Source of the DNA: JAAYDK01 sp964543935
GTDB lineage: Bacteria > Spirochaetota > Spirochaetia > Sphaerochaetales > Sphaerochaetaceae
NCBI GenBank assembly: GCA_964543935.1
Contig: CAZJAK010000006.1
Coordinates: forward strand, 1-53,804
Length of the DNA stretch: 53,804 nt
Reading direction: 5' to 3'
The translations under genes and the position numbers were made by a program. The notes under the pieces were generated by a model, which was not told the DNA's origin, did no database searches, and worked only from the letters and a program-made list of their open reading frames with translations. The first letter of the stretch is position 1, and every line of letters begins with the position of its first letter. This document shows positions 31,998-40,026 of the stretch, piece after piece.

Positions 31998-32354
31998 ATG
32001 CCACGAGCAATTGACGGAACGAAACACAAGGACAGAAGGAAGAAGATTCTCGATCAGGCCAAGGGCTATTGGGGTCGCAGGAGCACCAACTACCGCATCG
32101 CCAAAGACGCCGTTGCCAAAGCAGGGCAGTATGCCTATCGAGACCGCAGACGCAAGAAGCGGGACTTCAGGCAGTTATGGATCGCCAGGATTTCCGCCGG
32201 TGTCCAAGCAGAGGGATTGAATTATTCCCAGTTCATGCACGGGCTCAAATTGGCCAACATCGAAATCAACCGGAAGGTTTTGTCCAACATGGCAATCGAG
32301 GACAAGGCTGCATTTTCCAAGCTGGTTTCGGAAGTCAAGGCTGTTTTGAATTAA
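31998..32354 (+). CDS. rplT: Large ribosomal subunit protein bL20
   Basis: 118 residues, basic. Family features: MPRAIDGTKHKDRRKKIL start, AKGYWGRRSTNYRIAKDAV, YAYRDRRRKKRDFRQLWIARI. Binds 23S rRNA early in large-subunit assembly and in many bacteria represses rpmI-rplT. Start ATG 31998 has AAAGGAGG 6 bases upstream, 12 bases after rpmI. Confidence 0.97.
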   Translation: MPRAIDGTKHKDRRKKILDQAKGYWGRRSTNYRIAKDAVAKAGQYAYRDRRRKKRDFRQLWIARISAGVQAEGLNYSQFMHGLKLANIEINRKVLSNMAIEDKAAFSKLVSEVKAVLN

Positions 32355-32373
32355 TCAAAGGAGGGGCATTCAG

Positions 32374-32718
32374 ATGACGACCTTGGATAAAGTCCAACTT
32401 CTCGAACAACGGATTGTGAAAGCTACCGTCTACATCCATTCTCTCGAAAAAAAGATTGAGGAAATGGAGAACGAGGTCAAGGTTCTTTCCGTACACAACG
32501 AGGAATTACAGCGTTATGCCGACACCTTCAGTGCCGACAACAAGCTCATCGAGGAAAGCATCGGCAATGCCCTCCAGCAGCTTTCGACCATCACAGCCCT
32601 GGACGACATTCTTTTACCGGGCGGAACCGCCAGTCAAGATTTGGAAGAAGCAGACCGCTTCACTACCGGAAACGGACTCGCCATCGAAGAGGTCTCCCTC
32701 AACGATTTGGTACGCTGA
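32374..32718 (+). CDS. Small coiled-coil protein at the end of the infC operon
   Basis: 114 residues. Residues 5-55 form a continuous predicted coiled coil (QLLEQRIVKATVYIHSLEKK onward, heptad Leu/Ile/Val), followed by a polar acidic tail. Resembles ZapA/ZapB-like or DUF-type small cell-division proteins in shape only; no motif proves this. Start ATG 32374 has AAAGGAGG 9 bases upstream and lies 19 bases after rplT, so it is the last gene of the operon before a strong terminator. Confidence 0.7.
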   Translation: MTTLDKVQLLEQRIVKATVYIHSLEKKIEEMENEVKVLSVHNEELQRYADTFSADNKLIEESIGNALQQLSTITALDDILLPGGTASQDLEEADRFTTGNGLAIEEVSLNDLVR

Positions 32719-32741
32719 ACAGCGCTAGCCCGATTTGTCCC

Positions 32742-32772
32742 AAACGGAACCAGCAATGGTTCCGTTTTTTTT
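32742..32772 (+). terminator. Intrinsic terminator of the infC operon
   Basis: 11-base-pair stem AAACGGAACCA (32742-32752) and TGGTTCCGTTT (32757-32767), GCAA tetraloop, and an eight-T run. A textbook terminator. Confidence 0.95.
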
Positions 32773-32798
32773 CTGTCTATGATAGCATGTTCATGTAA

Positions 32799-32995
32799 GG
32801 TTCGGGCCTGCGGTGATTCGTGAGGAGACAATTCTCTTGGCTCAAACTACACATATGGGATTCGGAATAGCCTGGTTGCATTGATCCAGCTGCGGGGTTC
32901 GCCCAGCATCGCCGGAACAGAATGCCAGGAACCTAGAGTCCCCCTTGAACCTTAGGTTCAAGAGATATCCCCCGATCGGCGCCGCAGGTCATTCA
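32799..32995 (+). ncRNA. ssrS: Candidate 6S RNA
   Basis: A gene-free stretch of about 200 bases folds as one long rod: closing stem CCTGCGG (32807-32813) with CCGCAGG (32982-32988), an apical GCTGCGGGG-TTCG-CCCAGC hairpin at about 32889-32908, and CTTGAACC-TTA-GGTTCAAG (32944-32962), which closely resembles the CCUUGAACC hairpin in the 3' half of E. coli 6S RNA. 6S RNA binds sigma70 RNA polymerase and mimics an open promoter. Ends are estimated. A TATGAT hexamer at 32778-32783 could be the -10, but no good -35 is visible. Confidence 0.6.
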
Positions 32996-33019
32996 TAGGT
33001 TCATCGTTAGGAAATTCCC

Positions 33020-34189
33020 ATGACACCAGAAAATCCACAGAGCAAGACACACGATTTGCCCTCAGACATCATCTTCATCGACCTTCCACCCTCATTCACC
33101 AACGAAGGTCGCCCGTTCCCGTTCGACCTTTCAAAACCCTTGCCGGTACAAATCGCCGAAGGTGAAACAGGCATTGATCCAATCGAAGGCATCCGCATCG
33201 AAGCGATTGCGGCAGCGATCATCAAGCTGCTGGCTTACCATGCCGACCATCCCGACATTCCCTACTACCGACACCTGTTGCTGGCCATGCAACCCGATGT
33301 AGGGAAGGAACTCCAGCTCGCGGCGATAGCCAAAGCGAAAGCTGGTGATTATGCATTTGCCGAAGAGCTGTTCCTAGCCGTGGCGCATCTCGATCCAACA
33401 CGAGCCGAGTCGTTCGTCAATGCAGCGGTTCTCTATGGTGAGCAAGCCCAGAAAGCCAAACAGGATAAACATGGGGATGATTTCGATCATTTCGCCACCA
33501 AGCAACTTGAGATTCTGTCCGAAGGACTCGGCCACAATCCTCTATCGGAGGTATTGCTGGCTGAAATAGGATTGTTGCATCTGTTTTTGGGCAATGAAGA
33601 CCAAGCGCTGGAACACCTGCGTTCGTACCTTCGCATCGCCTCCCCTTCCGATAAACGCGACTTGATTGAACGCCAAGTCAAGGAACTCTCGGAAAAAATC
33701 GATGACGACACTACGTTGTACGCAGCCTTCGATGAGATGCAGATGGGTAACGAACAACAAGCCCTACACTTGATCGAGACCTTCATCGACCATCGCGGCA
33801 CCGCTTGGGAGGGCCATTTCATCAAAGGGTGGGCCTTGCGAGTGGCTGGCCGCTTTGAAGATGCTGCCGCCAGTTTTGTCCGATGTTTGGAACTGGGTGA
33901 GAAAAATGCCGACATCTACAATGAGTTGTCGGTATGCATGTCAGCCCAAGGCCATGATGAATTGGCCAAGGACTATCTCGACATTGCCTTGGAATTGGAA
34001 CCGGAGAACGTGAAATTGCTTACCAATCTCGCCTACCTGTGCCTGAAGGAGGAGCAATACAACCAGGTGCATGAACTGCTGCTCAGGGCCCAGGCCATCG
34101 ATGAAGACGACCCGATGGTGAAACATCTCCAACAGGAACTCGCCAAGCGCAACGGGGAGGAGGATTCCGACGATGTCATCGACGGCTGA
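33020..34189 (+). CDS. Tetratricopeptide-repeat protein
   Basis: 389 residues, acidic, no signal peptide. Several TPR units are visible, clearest in the C-terminal half (AGRFEDAAASFVRCLELGE, KDYLDIALELEPENVKLLTN, EQYNQVHELLLRAQAIDEDDP), with earlier helical repeats around residues 90-200. Probably a cytoplasmic scaffold; no catalytic domain. Start ATG 33020 has a weak TAGGAA 9 bases upstream. It overlaps tsaE by 17 bases, so it is linked in transcription and translation to tsaE-tsaB-trxB, but nothing ties it to tRNA modification directly. Confidence 0.75.
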   Translation: MTPENPQSKTHDLPSDIIFIDLPPSFTNEGRPFPFDLSKPLPVQIAEGETGIDPIEGIRIEAIAAAIIKLLAYHADHPDIPYYRHLLLAMQPDVGKELQLAAIAKAKAGDYAFAEELFLAVAHLDPTRAESFVNAAVLYGEQAQKAKQDKHGDDFDHFATKQLEILSEGLGHNPLSEVLLAEIGLLHLFLGNEDQALEHLRSYLRIASPSDKRDLIERQVKELSEKIDDDTTLYAAFDEMQMGNEQQALHLIETFIDHRGTAWEGHFIKGWALRVAGRFEDAAASFVRCLELGEKNADIYNELSVCMSAQGHDELAKDYLDIALELEPENVKLLTNLAYLCLKEEQYNQVHELLLRAQAIDEDDPMVKHLQQELAKRNGEEDSDDVIDG

Positions 34190-34613
34190 CTCCTGTACAT
34201 TCGTTTGCAAGACAAGAGACGAGACCCAAGCCTTGGGTGAGATGCTCGGAAAAGCGCTTTCCAGCGGCACGGTCGTATCATTGCGGGGTCCTTTGGGTGC
34301 TGGTAAAACTGTCATCGCCAAAGGCATCGCCACATCGTTGGGGATAGCGGAGGCGATTGTCAGCCCTACCTTCACGCTCGTGCAAGAATACGAGGGAACC
34401 ATGCCGTTCCATCACATGGACCTCTACCGCCTGGAATCGGCTGAGGAACTTGAGAGTATCGGGGGCGAGGAACTCTTGTTCGGGCGCGGTGTGACCGTCA
34501 TCGAGTGGAGTGAGAAAATCGATGCACTGTTACCCCCATCCACCATCAGGATCACCATCTCCATCGATGCTGATCAATGCAGACACATCAGGATTGAGGG
34601 TATCTCGTTATGA
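34173..34613 (+). CDS. tsaE: tRNA threonylcarbamoyladenosine biosynthesis ATPase TsaE
   Basis: 146 residues. Small P-loop ATPase needed for t6A37 formation in ANN-decoding tRNAs, working with TsaB and TsaD. Walker A GPLGAGKT (39-46), the family motif SPTFTLVQEY, HHMDLYRL and IEWSEKI are present. Start ATG 34173 has GGAGGAGG 9 bases upstream inside the TPR gene. Its stop overlaps the tsaB start by four bases. TsaC and TsaD are not in the window. Confidence 0.93.
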   Translation: MSSTADSCTFVCKTRDETQALGEMLGKALSSGTVVSLRGPLGAGKTVIAKGIATSLGIAEAIVSPTFTLVQEYEGTMPFHHMDLYRLESAEELESIGGEELLFGRGVTVIEWSEKIDALLPPSTIRITISIDADQCRHIRIEGISL

Positions 34614-35323
34614 ACATAGTGGCGATTGAATCGGCTGGAGCCTCCTTGAACATCGCGGTAAAGACCGACACAGGGTATGCAGCTTCGACAGGCCCCTCTT
34701 TGGCAACCGCCGGTGAAGCGATCATACCGCGCATCGCCTCAACCTGTGCTCAAGCGGGAATCGCAATCAAAGACCTCGACATGGTCGCCTGTGGGCGCGG
34801 GCCCGGTTCATTCACCTCGCTCAGGGTCGGCATGGCCACGGCAAAAGGTTTGTGCAGTGCGTTGTCGATTCCGCTGGTGAGTATCGGCACGCTTGACATC
34901 TATCATTATCCAGTGGCGATGGCTCACGATGCCGTCGCGGTTGTACTCGACGCCCGCAAACAACGCTTCTATTGCGCTTTGTTCCACCACGGTGTCAAAG
35001 TCACCGACGACCTTGACATCGAAGCACTCGAATTCGTACGCTTGATGGCAGGTTACGCACAGGTGTTCGTAACCGGACCGGACGCAAGGATGTTTGCCAA
35101 ACGGGTAGCTGATGATGAACGCACCAGCGCCTCCGTCAAGCTGGCGGTGGACCCGCTCACCTATCGTGATTATGGTGAAAGCCTGATTGCATTGGCACTC
35201 CAAGCTTATGCCGAGCGTGGTGCCGACGATAGCACAAGCGGACCGGTGTATATCAGGAAAAGCGATGCCGAATTGGCTTTAGAAGCCATGCAGGCCCACC
35301 AAGACAAGGAGCACACGCCATGA
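34610..35323 (+). CDS. tsaB: tRNA threonylcarbamoyladenosine biosynthesis protein TsaB
   Basis: 237 residues. Inactive-kinase-like partner that scaffolds the TsaD-TsaE complex for t6A synthesis. ASKHA-fold signatures: VAIESAGASLNIAV at the N terminus and the family segment GRGPGSFTSLRVGMATAKGL (about 63-82), followed by VLDARKQRFYCAL. Overlaps tsaE and trxB by four bases on each side (ATGA type). Confidence 0.93.
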   Translation: MNIVAIESAGASLNIAVKTDTGYAASTGPSLATAGEAIIPRIASTCAQAGIAIKDLDMVACGRGPGSFTSLRVGMATAKGLCSALSIPLVSIGTLDIYHYPVAMAHDAVAVVLDARKQRFYCALFHHGVKVTDDLDIEALEFVRLMAGYAQVFVTGPDARMFAKRVADDERTSASVKLAVDPLTYRDYGESLIALALQAYAERGADDSTSGPVYIRKSDAELALEAMQAHQDKEHTP

Positions 35324-36282
35324 TCGCCATACCTCAATCCGACCGGAAAAATCCAGACATCATCATCATCGGAGGAGGCCCCGGTGGGCTCTCGGCTGCC
35401 CAATATGCCGCCCGGGCTGGCTTGAACGCCCATGTGTTCGAAGAGATGGCCCCAGGTGGACAAACCTTGATCGTCGATGAGTTGGAGAATTATCCTGGAT
35501 ATGACGAGGCGATTTCGGGATTCGATTTAGCCAACAAATTTGCCGCCCAAGCAGAAAAATTCGGGGCGGTCTTACACTACGCCGGAGTTGATTCGGTCAA
35601 CAGGCGTGATGATGGACAATTCGATGTCGTCACAGGCGACGGGACTTTCACTGTCCCGGTAGTCATCCTCGCCACCGGTGCCAAACGGCGCGAGCTTGAG
35701 GTTCCGGGCGAGAAAGAATACCAAGGTAAAGGCGTCTCTTATTGCGCCACCTGCGACGGCCCGTTTTTCCGCAACAAGAAAATCCTCGTCGTCGGCGGTG
35801 GAGATAGCGCCTGCGGCGAATCGCTGTTTTTGTCCAAACTCACCTCCCGTGTCGTCATCGTGCACCGGAAAGACCGTTTCAGGGCCCAAAAAGGGATCGT
35901 CGGTCTGATGGAACATGACGACCACATCGAGATCAGGCTCTCCCATACGGTCAACCGGATCGAAGGTGATGGCAAGAGGGTCACGTCGGTGAACCTTCAC
36001 GACGTGGCCGCCAATCGAGATTACTCGGAAGACTTCGACGCCGTCTTCATTTTCGTCGGAGCCCTGCCCCGCACCCAGTTGGTACCGTTCGTTGAGACTG
36101 ACAGCAGCGGGTATATCATTGCCGACCAGCGCATGCGAACATCGGTGCCAGGATTGTATGCCATCGGAGATGTACGAGACACTCCTTTCAGACAGGTGGT
36201 CACTGCCGCTTCCGATGGCGCTATCGCAGCCCATGATTCAGCTGAGTACATAGACTCGTTACATGGCAGGGCTTATGTCTGA
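35320..36282 (+). CDS. trxB: Thioredoxin reductase
   Basis: 320 residues. NADPH-dependent flavoprotein that reduces thioredoxin. FAD motif GGGPGGLSAAQYAARAG (18-34), redox centre CATC (C142, C145) in YCATCDGPFF, NADPH motif VVGGGDSACGESLF, and the C-terminal FAD segment GLYAIGDVRD. Full-length for the class. Start ATG 35320 has AAGGAG 8 bases upstream and overlaps the tsaB stop. Not adjacent to trxA (27707-28021). Confidence 0.93.
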   Translation: MIAIPQSDRKNPDIIIIGGGPGGLSAAQYAARAGLNAHVFEEMAPGGQTLIVDELENYPGYDEAISGFDLANKFAAQAEKFGAVLHYAGVDSVNRRDDGQFDVVTGDGTFTVPVVILATGAKRRELEVPGEKEYQGKGVSYCATCDGPFFRNKKILVVGGGDSACGESLFLSKLTSRVVIVHRKDRFRAQKGIVGLMEHDDHIEIRLSHTVNRIEGDGKRVTSVNLHDVAANRDYSEDFDAVFIFVGALPRTQLVPFVETDSSGYIIADQRMRTSVPGLYAIGDVRDTPFRQVVTAASDGAIAAHDSAEYIDSLHGRAYV

Positions 36283-36322
36283 AGTCCTTGGTTCTTGTCG
36301 CCAGGATGCGATTTGAATTGTC

Positions 36323-36352
36323 TTGACTACGCTTGAAATGTAATGGTCTAAT
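36323..36352 (+). promoter_or_regulatory. Leaderless-type promoter of glgA
   Basis: TTGACT (36323-36328), 18-base spacer, TCTAAT (36347-36352; five of six matches), then TGAACC and the ATG at 36359. No ribosome site is present. Confidence 0.6.
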
Positions 36353-36358
36353 TGAACC

Positions 36359-37810
36359 ATGAACATATTGATGGTCTCGAGCGAGGCGGTCCCTTTTTCA
36401 AAAACCGGGGGACTCGCTGATGTCGCATCTTCGTTGTCGCTCGCCCTTGCTGCCCTCGGCCATGATGTGCACCTGATTATCCCGCGCTATGCTTCCGTGA
36501 AGGTTCCCGATGGTGCCAGCCAGGGAGTCTCCTTCACCATCGACTACCCTTGTGGCAGGCAATCCATCCAGATGACCGATGTGGCTTTGGGAGGGGTGAA
36601 GACCCACCTCATCGAACATCCGTGGTTCAACAAACGCAAAGGAATTTATGGCGATACGTCTTTCACCCCCTACATGGACAACGCGTTGCGCTTCGATGTG
36701 TTGACCCGAAGTGCCTTGCAGTTCTGCAAAACAACCGATTGGCATCCACACATCATCCATTGTCATGACTGGACGACGGGATTCTTGCCCTACGAACTAA
36801 AACGGGACTCTTCTGGATTTTTCCAAGACGTGAAAACAGTGTTCACCATCCATAACCTCGCCTACCAAGGTGAATTTCCCCGCTTGGACGTGCTGTTGCC
36901 TGGACTCGGTGCCGATGACAGGTTGTTCAGCGGGACAGGGACTGATAAACGCCTCAATATGCTTAAAAGCGGGCTGGAGATGGCTGACATCATCACCACG
37001 GTCAGCCCGACCTATGCCAAGGAGATCCAGACCGAAACGATGGGGTGCGGATTGGATGAATTGTTGCGGCGCAGGTCGGCGCGCGTATTCGGAATCTTGA
37101 ACGGCATCGATGGCAAAGAATGGAATCCTGCCAGCGATGCATTGCTCCCCGTCCATTACGATTGTACCGATCTGAGCGGCAAACGGGAACTGAAGCGAAT
37201 CGCCAGGGAAACATTCAAGCTACAACAGGACGATGATGCCGTTTTGATCGGTATCATCAGCCGTTTGGCCGAGCAGAAAGGTTTTTATGAGTTGACTGAC
37301 GGCGATCCCAGCGCATTGGAACGGATGCTTACGCATTTGCCAATTCAAATCGTATTGATCGGAACCGGCGATACGGTGTTGGAAGACCGGCTGAAAGTAC
37401 TCGCCACACGCCATCCAAACCTATCGGTCAACATGATCTTCAGCAACGAGGCGGCTCACGTGGTCGAAGCCGGCAGCGATTTCTTCCTGATGCCAAGCCG
37501 GTACGAGCCGTGCGGACTGAACCAAATGTATTCACTTGCCTACGGGACTGTCCCGATCGTCCGCAAGACTGGAGGATTGGCCGACTCCGTGCTGGACATC
37601 GACGATCCTACGGGAAACGGGACCGGCATTGTTTTTGAACCGATGACAGGAGAGGCCATTTACGGTGCAGTGGAACGTGCTGTACAATTATGGCAAGACG
37701 ATAAGGTCCGACTCGACCAGATACGCATGCGTGGGATGACTATCGATTTTTCGTGGAACCAATCGGCCCGCGAATACGAACGGATCTACAACGGATCCAA
37801 AAGGGGGTAA
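36359..37810 (+). CDS. glgA: Glycogen synthase
   Basis: 483 residues. GT5 enzyme adding glucose from ADP-glucose to glycogen. N-terminal KTGGLADV (15-22) binds the nucleotide sugar; HCHDWTTGFLPY, IHNLAYQGEFP and, in the C-terminal half, MPSRYEPCGLNQMYSLAYGT and VRKTGGLADSV are the family motifs. The start at 36359 follows its -10 box by 6 bases and has no Shine-Dalgarno site, so the mRNA is predicted to be leaderless. glgC follows after 4 bases with a normal GGGGG site, so one transcript combines both initiation modes. Confidence 0.95.
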   Translation: MNILMVSSEAVPFSKTGGLADVASSLSLALAALGHDVHLIIPRYASVKVPDGASQGVSFTIDYPCGRQSIQMTDVALGGVKTHLIEHPWFNKRKGIYGDTSFTPYMDNALRFDVLTRSALQFCKTTDWHPHIIHCHDWTTGFLPYELKRDSSGFFQDVKTVFTIHNLAYQGEFPRLDVLLPGLGADDRLFSGTGTDKRLNMLKSGLEMADIITTVSPTYAKEIQTETMGCGLDELLRRRSARVFGILNGIDGKEWNPASDALLPVHYDCTDLSGKRELKRIARETFKLQQDDDAVLIGIISRLAEQKGFYELTDGDPSALERMLTHLPIQIVLIGTGDTVLEDRLKVLATRHPNLSVNMIFSNEAAHVVEAGSDFFLMPSRYEPCGLNQMYSLAYGTVPIVRKTGGLADSVLDIDDPTGNGTGIVFEPMTGEAIYGAVERAVQLWQDDKVRLDQIRMRGMTIDFSWNQSAREYERIYNGSKRG

Positions 37811-37814
37811 CATA

Positions 37815-39110
37815 ATGAGCAAGAAAAAAGCCATAGCGATTGTGCTTGGCGGTGGTAGGGGAACCCGTTTGTATCCTTTGACGAAGGACCGCTCAAAACC
37901 GGCGGTTCCGTTCGCCGGTAAATACCGGTTGGTGGACATTCCCATCTCCAACTGCATCAACAGCGGCATAAAACAGATTTATATCCTGACGCAGTTCAAC
38001 TCCGCCTCGCTGCACAACCATATTGCCAACACCTACATATTCGACACCTTCTCCAATGGATTCGTCGAAATCCTAGCAGCCGAGCAAACCTACCATAACA
38101 ACGATTGGTATCAGGGAACAGCCGACGCAGTCCGCAAGAACCTGAAACACTTTGCCGATCAGGAACCAGACTATTACATCATCCTCTCGGGCGACCAACT
38201 CTACCGGATGGACTTCCAGGACATGCTCAAGACCCACATCGAAAGCGAGGCCGAGTTGACCATCGCTGCCAAACCGGTATCGCGCTCGAATGCCACCGGA
38301 TTGGGTATCATCGGCGCCGACGAGAAGGGCTATATCACCAAATTCTACGAAAAGCCGGCCCCCGAGTTGGACATCACTGAATACCGTGCCCCAGAGAAGC
38401 TGATGAAGAACGCCTTGCATCAGAAGGTCAATGAATCCAACGAATATCTTGCCTCGATGGGCATTTACATTTTCAACGCCAGGACCATGGAACAAATCCT
38501 TCAATCGAACACTTCGGCCGATTTTGGCAAGGAAATCATTCCCGACGCAATCAAGAAAATAAAGGTCGCCACATTCCTCTTCGACGGATTCTGGGAAGAC
38601 ATCGGGACGATCAAGGCTTTCTACGACACAAACCTCGATTTGGCCTCGATTTCCCCAGCGTTCAATTTCTACGATGAAGAGATGCCGATCTACACCCACC
38701 GCCGCCACCTGCCGGCCACAAAGGTCAATTTCTGCACCATCAGCAGTTCGTTGACCAGTGAGGGCTCGATCATCACCAACGCCTACATCGTGAACTCCCT
38801 CATCGGTGTGCGCACCTTGATCGAATCGGGTGCCAGCTTGGACGGGGTCTACTGCATGGGAGCCTCTTTCTACGAGACCGAGGAAGAGAAACGGATGAAC
38901 GCCAAAAAGAAAATCCCCAACATCGGAATCGGGCGGGCCTCGATCATCAGGCGGGCCATCATCGACCAGAATGCCCGCATCGGAGACAATTGCCGTATCG
39001 GCATCGACGATATCCAACGACCCGAAGGGGATTTCAACAACTACTCAATCCATGATGGCATCATCGTCATCCATAAGAATGCCGTGATTCCGCACGGGAC
39101 CATCCTCTGA
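37815..39110 (+). CDS. glgC: Glucose-1-phosphate adenylyltransferase
   Basis: 431 residues. Makes ADP-glucose from ATP and glucose 1-phosphate for GlgA. Nucleotidyltransferase motif LGGGRGTRLYPLTKDRSKPA (11-30), GTADAVRKN, SGDQLYRMDF, and a C-terminal left-handed beta-helix region (SIIRRAIIDQNARIGDNC) that in the family holds allosteric sites. Start ATG 37815 has GGGGG 8 bases upstream. Co-transcribed with glgA and ended by a hairpin shared with the convergent Nudix gene. Confidence 0.95.
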   Translation: MSKKKAIAIVLGGGRGTRLYPLTKDRSKPAVPFAGKYRLVDIPISNCINSGIKQIYILTQFNSASLHNHIANTYIFDTFSNGFVEILAAEQTYHNNDWYQGTADAVRKNLKHFADQEPDYYIILSGDQLYRMDFQDMLKTHIESEAELTIAAKPVSRSNATGLGIIGADEKGYITKFYEKPAPELDITEYRAPEKLMKNALHQKVNESNEYLASMGIYIFNARTMEQILQSNTSADFGKEIIPDAIKKIKVATFLFDGFWEDIGTIKAFYDTNLDLASISPAFNFYDEEMPIYTHRRHLPATKVNFCTISSSLTSEGSIITNAYIVNSLIGVRTLIESGASLDGVYCMGASFYETEEEKRMNAKKKIPNIGIGRASIIRRAIIDQNARIGDNCRIGIDDIQRPEGDFNNYSIHDGIIVIHKNAVIPHGTIL

Positions 39111-39120
39111 GAAACACGTT

Positions 39121-39153
39121 GCGACAGGCGGCCGTTGTTCGGCTGCCTGTCGC
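39121..39153. terminator. Hairpin between glgC and the convergent Nudix gene
   Basis: 14-base-pair stem with one G-T pair, GCGACAGGCGGCCG (39121-39134) and CGGCTGCCTGTCGC (39140-39153), TTGTT loop. No T tract; probably serves both strands. Confidence 0.65.
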
Positions 39154-39156
39154 GTG

Positions 39157-39570
39157 TCAGGCATACGAGGCATCGGATACTGCTTGCCGCACCGGCATGT
39201 CGGAGGGAACAAATGGTAATTCCAACAACTCCTGCAAGGTGACCCAACGGGCTTCTTGATGCTCGTGCAAGTGGAAACGGACTGGTTCTTGAGCCGTAAT
39301 CCAAAAGGCTTGCAAGTGATATAATACGTCGCGATGCTCAAAATCGTGGCTGTGAAAACAGGAACCGACTTTTACTTCCAGATCGAACTCTTCCAAAAAT
39401 TCACGTTGCAATGATTCGGCCGGGGTTTCACCCCAGCGGTGTTTGCCCCCGGGGAACTCCCATAAACCACCGATCGCTCCGCCCGGCAGCCTTTTGGCAA
39501 CGAAATAGGTACCCGACACCATCAAGACGCCAGCCGTCGTGATCCGTTCCGCTGTTGGAAAGTTCGACAT
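39157..39570 (-). CDS. Nudix hydrolase, MutT-like
   Basis: 137 residues. The Nudix box is complete: G42-x5-E48-x7-R56-E57-x2-E60-E61 in KHRWGETPAESLQREFLEEF, with GLWEFPGG just before it as in MutT enzymes that remove 8-oxo-dGTP. Other nucleotide substrates are possible. Start ATG 39570 has AGGTGG 6 bases upstream; the GTG nine bases earlier overlaps that site. It follows the membrane-protein gene by 9 bases and is the last gene of the nnr operon. Confidence 0.85.
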   Translation of the reverse strand: MSNFPTAERITTAGVLMVSGTYFVAKRLPGGAIGGLWEFPGGKHRWGETPAESLQREFLEEFDLEVKVGSCFHSHDFEHRDVLYHLQAFWITAQEPVRFHLHEHQEARWVTLQELLELPFVPSDMPVRQAVSDASYA

Positions 39571-39579
39571 GGCTACCAC

Positions 39580-40026
39580 CTAGATCAACACGGTTTGGGG
39601 GACAAGGAAATGCAGTGCAGCGCAGGCTAGCACGGCAAACCCAAAATTGCGTTTGTTTGTCTCGATCAGCTTGCCGGTCCGCTGGAATATTTCTTGCTCA
39701 AAGCGACGGTTCTCCTCTTGGGCGACAGTCTTGCCTTTCTTTTTGAACTCATACATCAGATAGATGTAATAAACCAAAAGAACCGTGCATGTCGCCGCTG
39801 GGATCAAATCCCCCAACAATACCGGCCCTGGTGAAACCGGAACGAAGATTTTCAGGCACACCAATGCCAAGCCTCCCAAAATCAACGAGAGTTGCGTTCT
39901 CAAGCTTGTCCGCAAGGAATTCCGGACCCTGATGAGCAGCAACAACCTGCCACCGTAATAATCGACGAGGAGCACCCCCGCCCCGAATGCCAAGTACAGA
40001 ATAGTGGCAAAATATCCTTGCAACAT
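39580..40026 (-). CDS. Small integral membrane protein, unknown
   Basis: 148 residues with three to four hydrophobic helices (about 7-24, 46-63, 70-92 and 130-146) and a basic loop KKKGKTVAQEENRRFEQE between the third and fourth. Arginine-rich segment RVRNSLRTSLRTQLS suggests a positive-inside loop. No family recognised. Start ATG 40026 overlaps the nnr stop by one base (TGATG), so it is coupled to nnr. Confidence 0.6.
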   Translation of the reverse strand: MLQGYFATILYLAFGAGVLLVDYYGGRLLLLIRVRNSLRTSLRTQLSLILGGLALVCLKIFVPVSPGPVLLGDLIPAATCTVLLVYYIYLMYEFKKKGKTVAQEENRRFEQEIFQRTGKLIETNKRNFGFAVLACAALHFLVPQTVLI

